A stretch of 64,000 nucleotides of DNA from Cyanoderma ruficeps. Its lineage: Eukaryota; Chordata; Aves; Passeriformes; Timaliidae. Positions 62,299 to 64,000 of the stretch are shown piece by piece. The stretch's first letter is position 1; each line of letters opens with the position of its first letter. Where the stretch lies: contig VZDJ01007747.1 in assembly GCA_008694505.1 (NCBI GenBank), positions 29,306,574 through 29,370,573 on the forward strand, in the 5' to 3' direction. Under the pieces are notes generated by a model, which saw only the letters and a program-made list of their open reading frames with translations, did no database searches and was not told the origin of the DNA. The position numbers were made by a program, and so were the translations under genes.

Positions 62299-63012
62299 CT
62301 ACATTCTTTTGTTGAGCCCTCTCTTCTTCTTGTCTGTAACCTCAGGCAGTTTCTCTTCCCACAAGTTCTTGTTGCTTATCCCAATCACACAGCAAGCCAG
62401 ACGTTTCCCAGCATTTCCATTTTCCAAACTGGCCTTATTATTGCCCTTGCCCATGTCATCTTCCTGCTCATGGATCACAACAGATCTGCCCATGATGGAA
62501 TGTGGACCAAAGACTGTAGCAAAGAGGTTTGTTTTGTATTTTCTGATTTTGCCTTCTTTAGGAAGAAAGTTGCCAAAATCTCCTGGGTGACGAGGGTGAT
62601 TCACTCTGAAAGGGTTATAGTGCCCCCCTGTAGAATCACAACCATTGCTGAGGTCTCCAAGCTCGTGGATGTGTATAGCTCTGCTAGACTGATTGTTATC
62701 CAATGGAAACCCATCCAAGTAAAAAATGGCTTCCAGTTTTCCATATGAGTAACACTGCCTGAATAAGACTTGTCCAGTCACTTGTGGCTTGTCAGCATCT
62801 ATGTTGGAGCTGGGCTTCATTTCACAAGTGGTGTAAATTATCCCATTAGTCTCGTTACCACCTGTTACTGGGTAGAGCAAATTCTGCCAGAGGTCATTCA
62901 CTTGTTTCTGTATTTCATGCAATGACGCCTGGTGTGGGTCAGTTTCCTTGTCTGTCATGACACCAGAGGCAGACAGGGCGAGCCCAGTGACCAGAGAAAT
63001 AATCAGAAACAT
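62299..63012 (-). CDS. SOD3: extracellular superoxide dismutase [Cu-Zn] (SOD3)
   Basis: A single coding exon of 237 residues, against 240 in human. Residues 1-17 (MFLIISLVTGLALSASG) form a signal peptide, so the enzyme is secreted; it converts superoxide to oxygen and hydrogen peroxide in the extracellular matrix. The Cu/Zn SOD domain spans about 75-215. Copper ligands are H114, H116, H131 and H181. Zinc ligands are H131, H139, H142 and D145. The active-site Arg is R204 in NAGKRLACC. C125 and C207/C208 would form the intrasubunit disulfide. N-glycosylation sequons are N53 and N107. The basic tail (KKKR at 228-231, KR at 235-236) should bind heparan sulfate but has no cysteine. The start at 63012 was chosen because it begins the signal peptide; the open frame continues upstream only through a splice acceptor. 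Confidence 0.96.
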   Translation of the reverse strand: MFLIISLVTGLALSASGVMTDKETDPHQASLHEIQKQVNDLWQNLLYPVTGGNETNGIIYTTCEMKPSSNIDADKPQVTGQVLFRQCYSYGKLEAIFYLDGFPLDNNQSSRAIHIHELGDLSNGCDSTGGHYNPFRVNHPRHPGDFGNFLPKEGKIRKYKTNLFATVFGPHSIMGRSVVIHEQEDDMGKGNNKASLENGNAGKRLACCVIGISNKNLWEEKLPEVTDKKKRGLNKRM

Positions 63013-63028
63013 CTTCGCAATTTCGAGC
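63013..63028 (-). other. SOD3: 5' UTR part of the SOD3 coding exon and its splice acceptor
   Basis: On the minus strand, CCTTCCTGTGTCTTTTGCAG (AG at 63030-63029) is a good acceptor. It lies 16 nt upstream of the ATG. This places a 5' UTR intron just before the start codon, a layout known for SOD3 genes. Confidence 0.7.
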
Positions 63029-63492
63029 CTGCAAAAGACACAGGAAGGTACAAAGAATTCAGGGCGTTTTGCAGCAGTATGGCTGGAGAGAAACATGCAC
63101 AGCCGGTGGGGAGCGGAGTGAAACAGCTGGAACATGGTCCCAGTGGACTGCTGCTTGCTAAACCTGTCTAATGTGATGAACTGAACTCAGTCAGAATGCA
63201 CATGTGTATTTAAACACATACAACTGGCACTCATGACTAAAAGAAATTCTAGTGATTATATATTTTAAATTACATCTTGATCTCAAAAACTACCTCTGTT
63301 TCCCTGCAGGAAGCAAGCAAGCCAGAATGTTTTAAAATCTATTTCTAAGTTTCTGTTTTTGTATTGTAGAAAAGTAGGCTTTTCTACTTCACGAATTCCA
63401 ACAAGACAGTTTGCCAGGAGTTTCTTAGTCTGTCTACTTAACCACTAGTTAGACAGTTCAATCAAAAAGTAAAAATCCAACAAGTTGATTAC
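63029..63492 (-). other. SOD3: proposed 5' UTR intron of SOD3
   Basis: A 464-bp interval with the minus-strand donor CAAG|GTAATC at 63493/63492 and the acceptor at 63030-63029. The donor is plausible but not ideal. Other upstream donors outside this window are possible. Confidence 0.5.
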
Positions 63493-63555
63493 CTTGCAGA
63501 ACCCCTCAGTAGTAGCTCTTCGCCTCTGCTCCCCTAAACCAAGATGTGACCGGAG
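63493..63555 (-). other. SOD3: proposed non-coding first exon of SOD3
   Basis: Begins about 30 bp downstream of a TATA-like element and ends at the donor at 63493. The exact transcription start is unknown. Confidence 0.4.
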
Positions 63556-63578
63556 GCGGGAGGTTTCTGAAGGTGATG

Positions 63579-63584
63579 CTTATA
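63579..63584 (-). promoter_or_regulatory. TATA-like box of SOD3
   Basis: The minus strand reads TTTCTATAAGCATCACC, with TATAAG at 63584-63579, just upstream of the proposed first exon. This is inference from spacing; no transcript evidence is available here. Confidence 0.4.
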
Positions 63585-63619
63585 GAAACTGCGTGTTTGT
63601 GTAGAAATTAGGTAACGCT

Positions 63620-63700
63620 GGCTCAGGGGAGGCGGGAGAACTGTGGGAGGGGAGGGAGGCGGGGACGGAGGAAGAAGGGAGGGGAGAAAGTTCTAGGCAT
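63620..63700. promoter_or_regulatory. G-rich tract upstream of SOD3
   Basis: The plus strand carries an almost pure GA/GC-rich run. At 63645-63664 four runs of three or more G are separated by loops of 1, 1 and 4 bases, which meets the usual G-quadruplex pattern. The same run read on the SOD3 sense strand is C-rich, with CCCCGCC and CCCTCCC boxes that could bind Sp/KLF factors. Confidence 0.5.
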
Positions 63701-64000
63701 TTTTGTTTTGGGCAGGGTGAGTACTTTATCGTTTTATCGTTTCCTGGTGAGTTTGTTAGTCTGGCTCTCGGTCCTCACCGGCATTTCCAAAAAAAAAAAG
63801 CCACGAAACTTTGACATTAATCTGCCTATTGGTGACTTCATGCACTCCTCTAAAACAAGTGAACTTCAGCAGGCAGGGAGGGGAGAGGAAGGAGCTTTAT
63901 TAAGGCAGAATTTGGCACTTGTGTGCTGGTTATCTGGAGCTAGCTTGCTTTTTTATTTTTTCATTAATCAAAATGGAAACTGGTGCTTGAGCAACATAAC

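Noticed and set aside
63013..63135. Extended SOD3 start adding 41 residues
   Set aside because: The extension crosses a strong splice acceptor (AG at 63030-63029) and would bury the signal peptide.

Overview
The window reads as vertebrate nuclear DNA, most likely from a bird and probably a songbird. Coding sequence is split into short exons with clean GT-AG introns. The scattered repeats are CR1 LINE fragments and solo LTRs of types I associate with passerine genomes. A CpG-dense block marks a promoter. There is no prokaryotic-style gene packing. Species assignment is inference from repeat style, not from a database match.

Two genes are supported, lying tail to tail. CCDC149 (coiled-coil domain containing 149, + strand) runs from a CpG island at about 9.0 kb to a stop codon at 57,920. 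I could join 12 coding exons (9227-9274, 17846-18007, 18544-18582, 29386-29493, 34928-35044, 36386-36558, 38023-38095, 39397-39481, 40735-40879, 47667-47743, 52735-52842, 57340-57920). They total 1,716 nt, giving 571 residues plus stop, with every phase matching. SOD3 (extracellular Cu/Zn superoxide dismutase, - strand) has its whole coding sequence in one exon, 63012 down to 62299. A 5' intron (63492-63029), a TATA-like element near 63,580 and a poly(A) signal at 62,127 can also be proposed. As I recall, the same convergent CCDC149/SOD3 arrangement exists at human 4p15.2.

Region by region: 1-8,980 is intergenic, with two LTRs (about 560-1159 and 4181-4889) and no convincing gene. 8,980-9,750 is the CpG island with CCDC149 exon 1. 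9.3-57.3 kb is CCDC149, including LTRs in introns 1, 3 and 9 and CR1 fragments in introns 1 and 3. 57.9 to about 59.4 kb (possibly to 61.4 kb) is the CCDC149 3' UTR. About 61.4-62.1 kb is a short gap. 62.1-63.6 kb is SOD3, and 63.6-64.0 kb is its upstream region with a G-rich tract.

The two genes have no known functional link. SOD3 is a secreted antioxidant enzyme. CCDC149 is a predicted coiled-coil protein whose role is not established. I found no undescribed multi-gene system here. The more interesting points are the cysteine-free C-terminal tail of this SOD3, splice ambiguities at the 3' end of CCDC149, and related LTRs that lie antisense in CCDC149 introns where orientation can be read.
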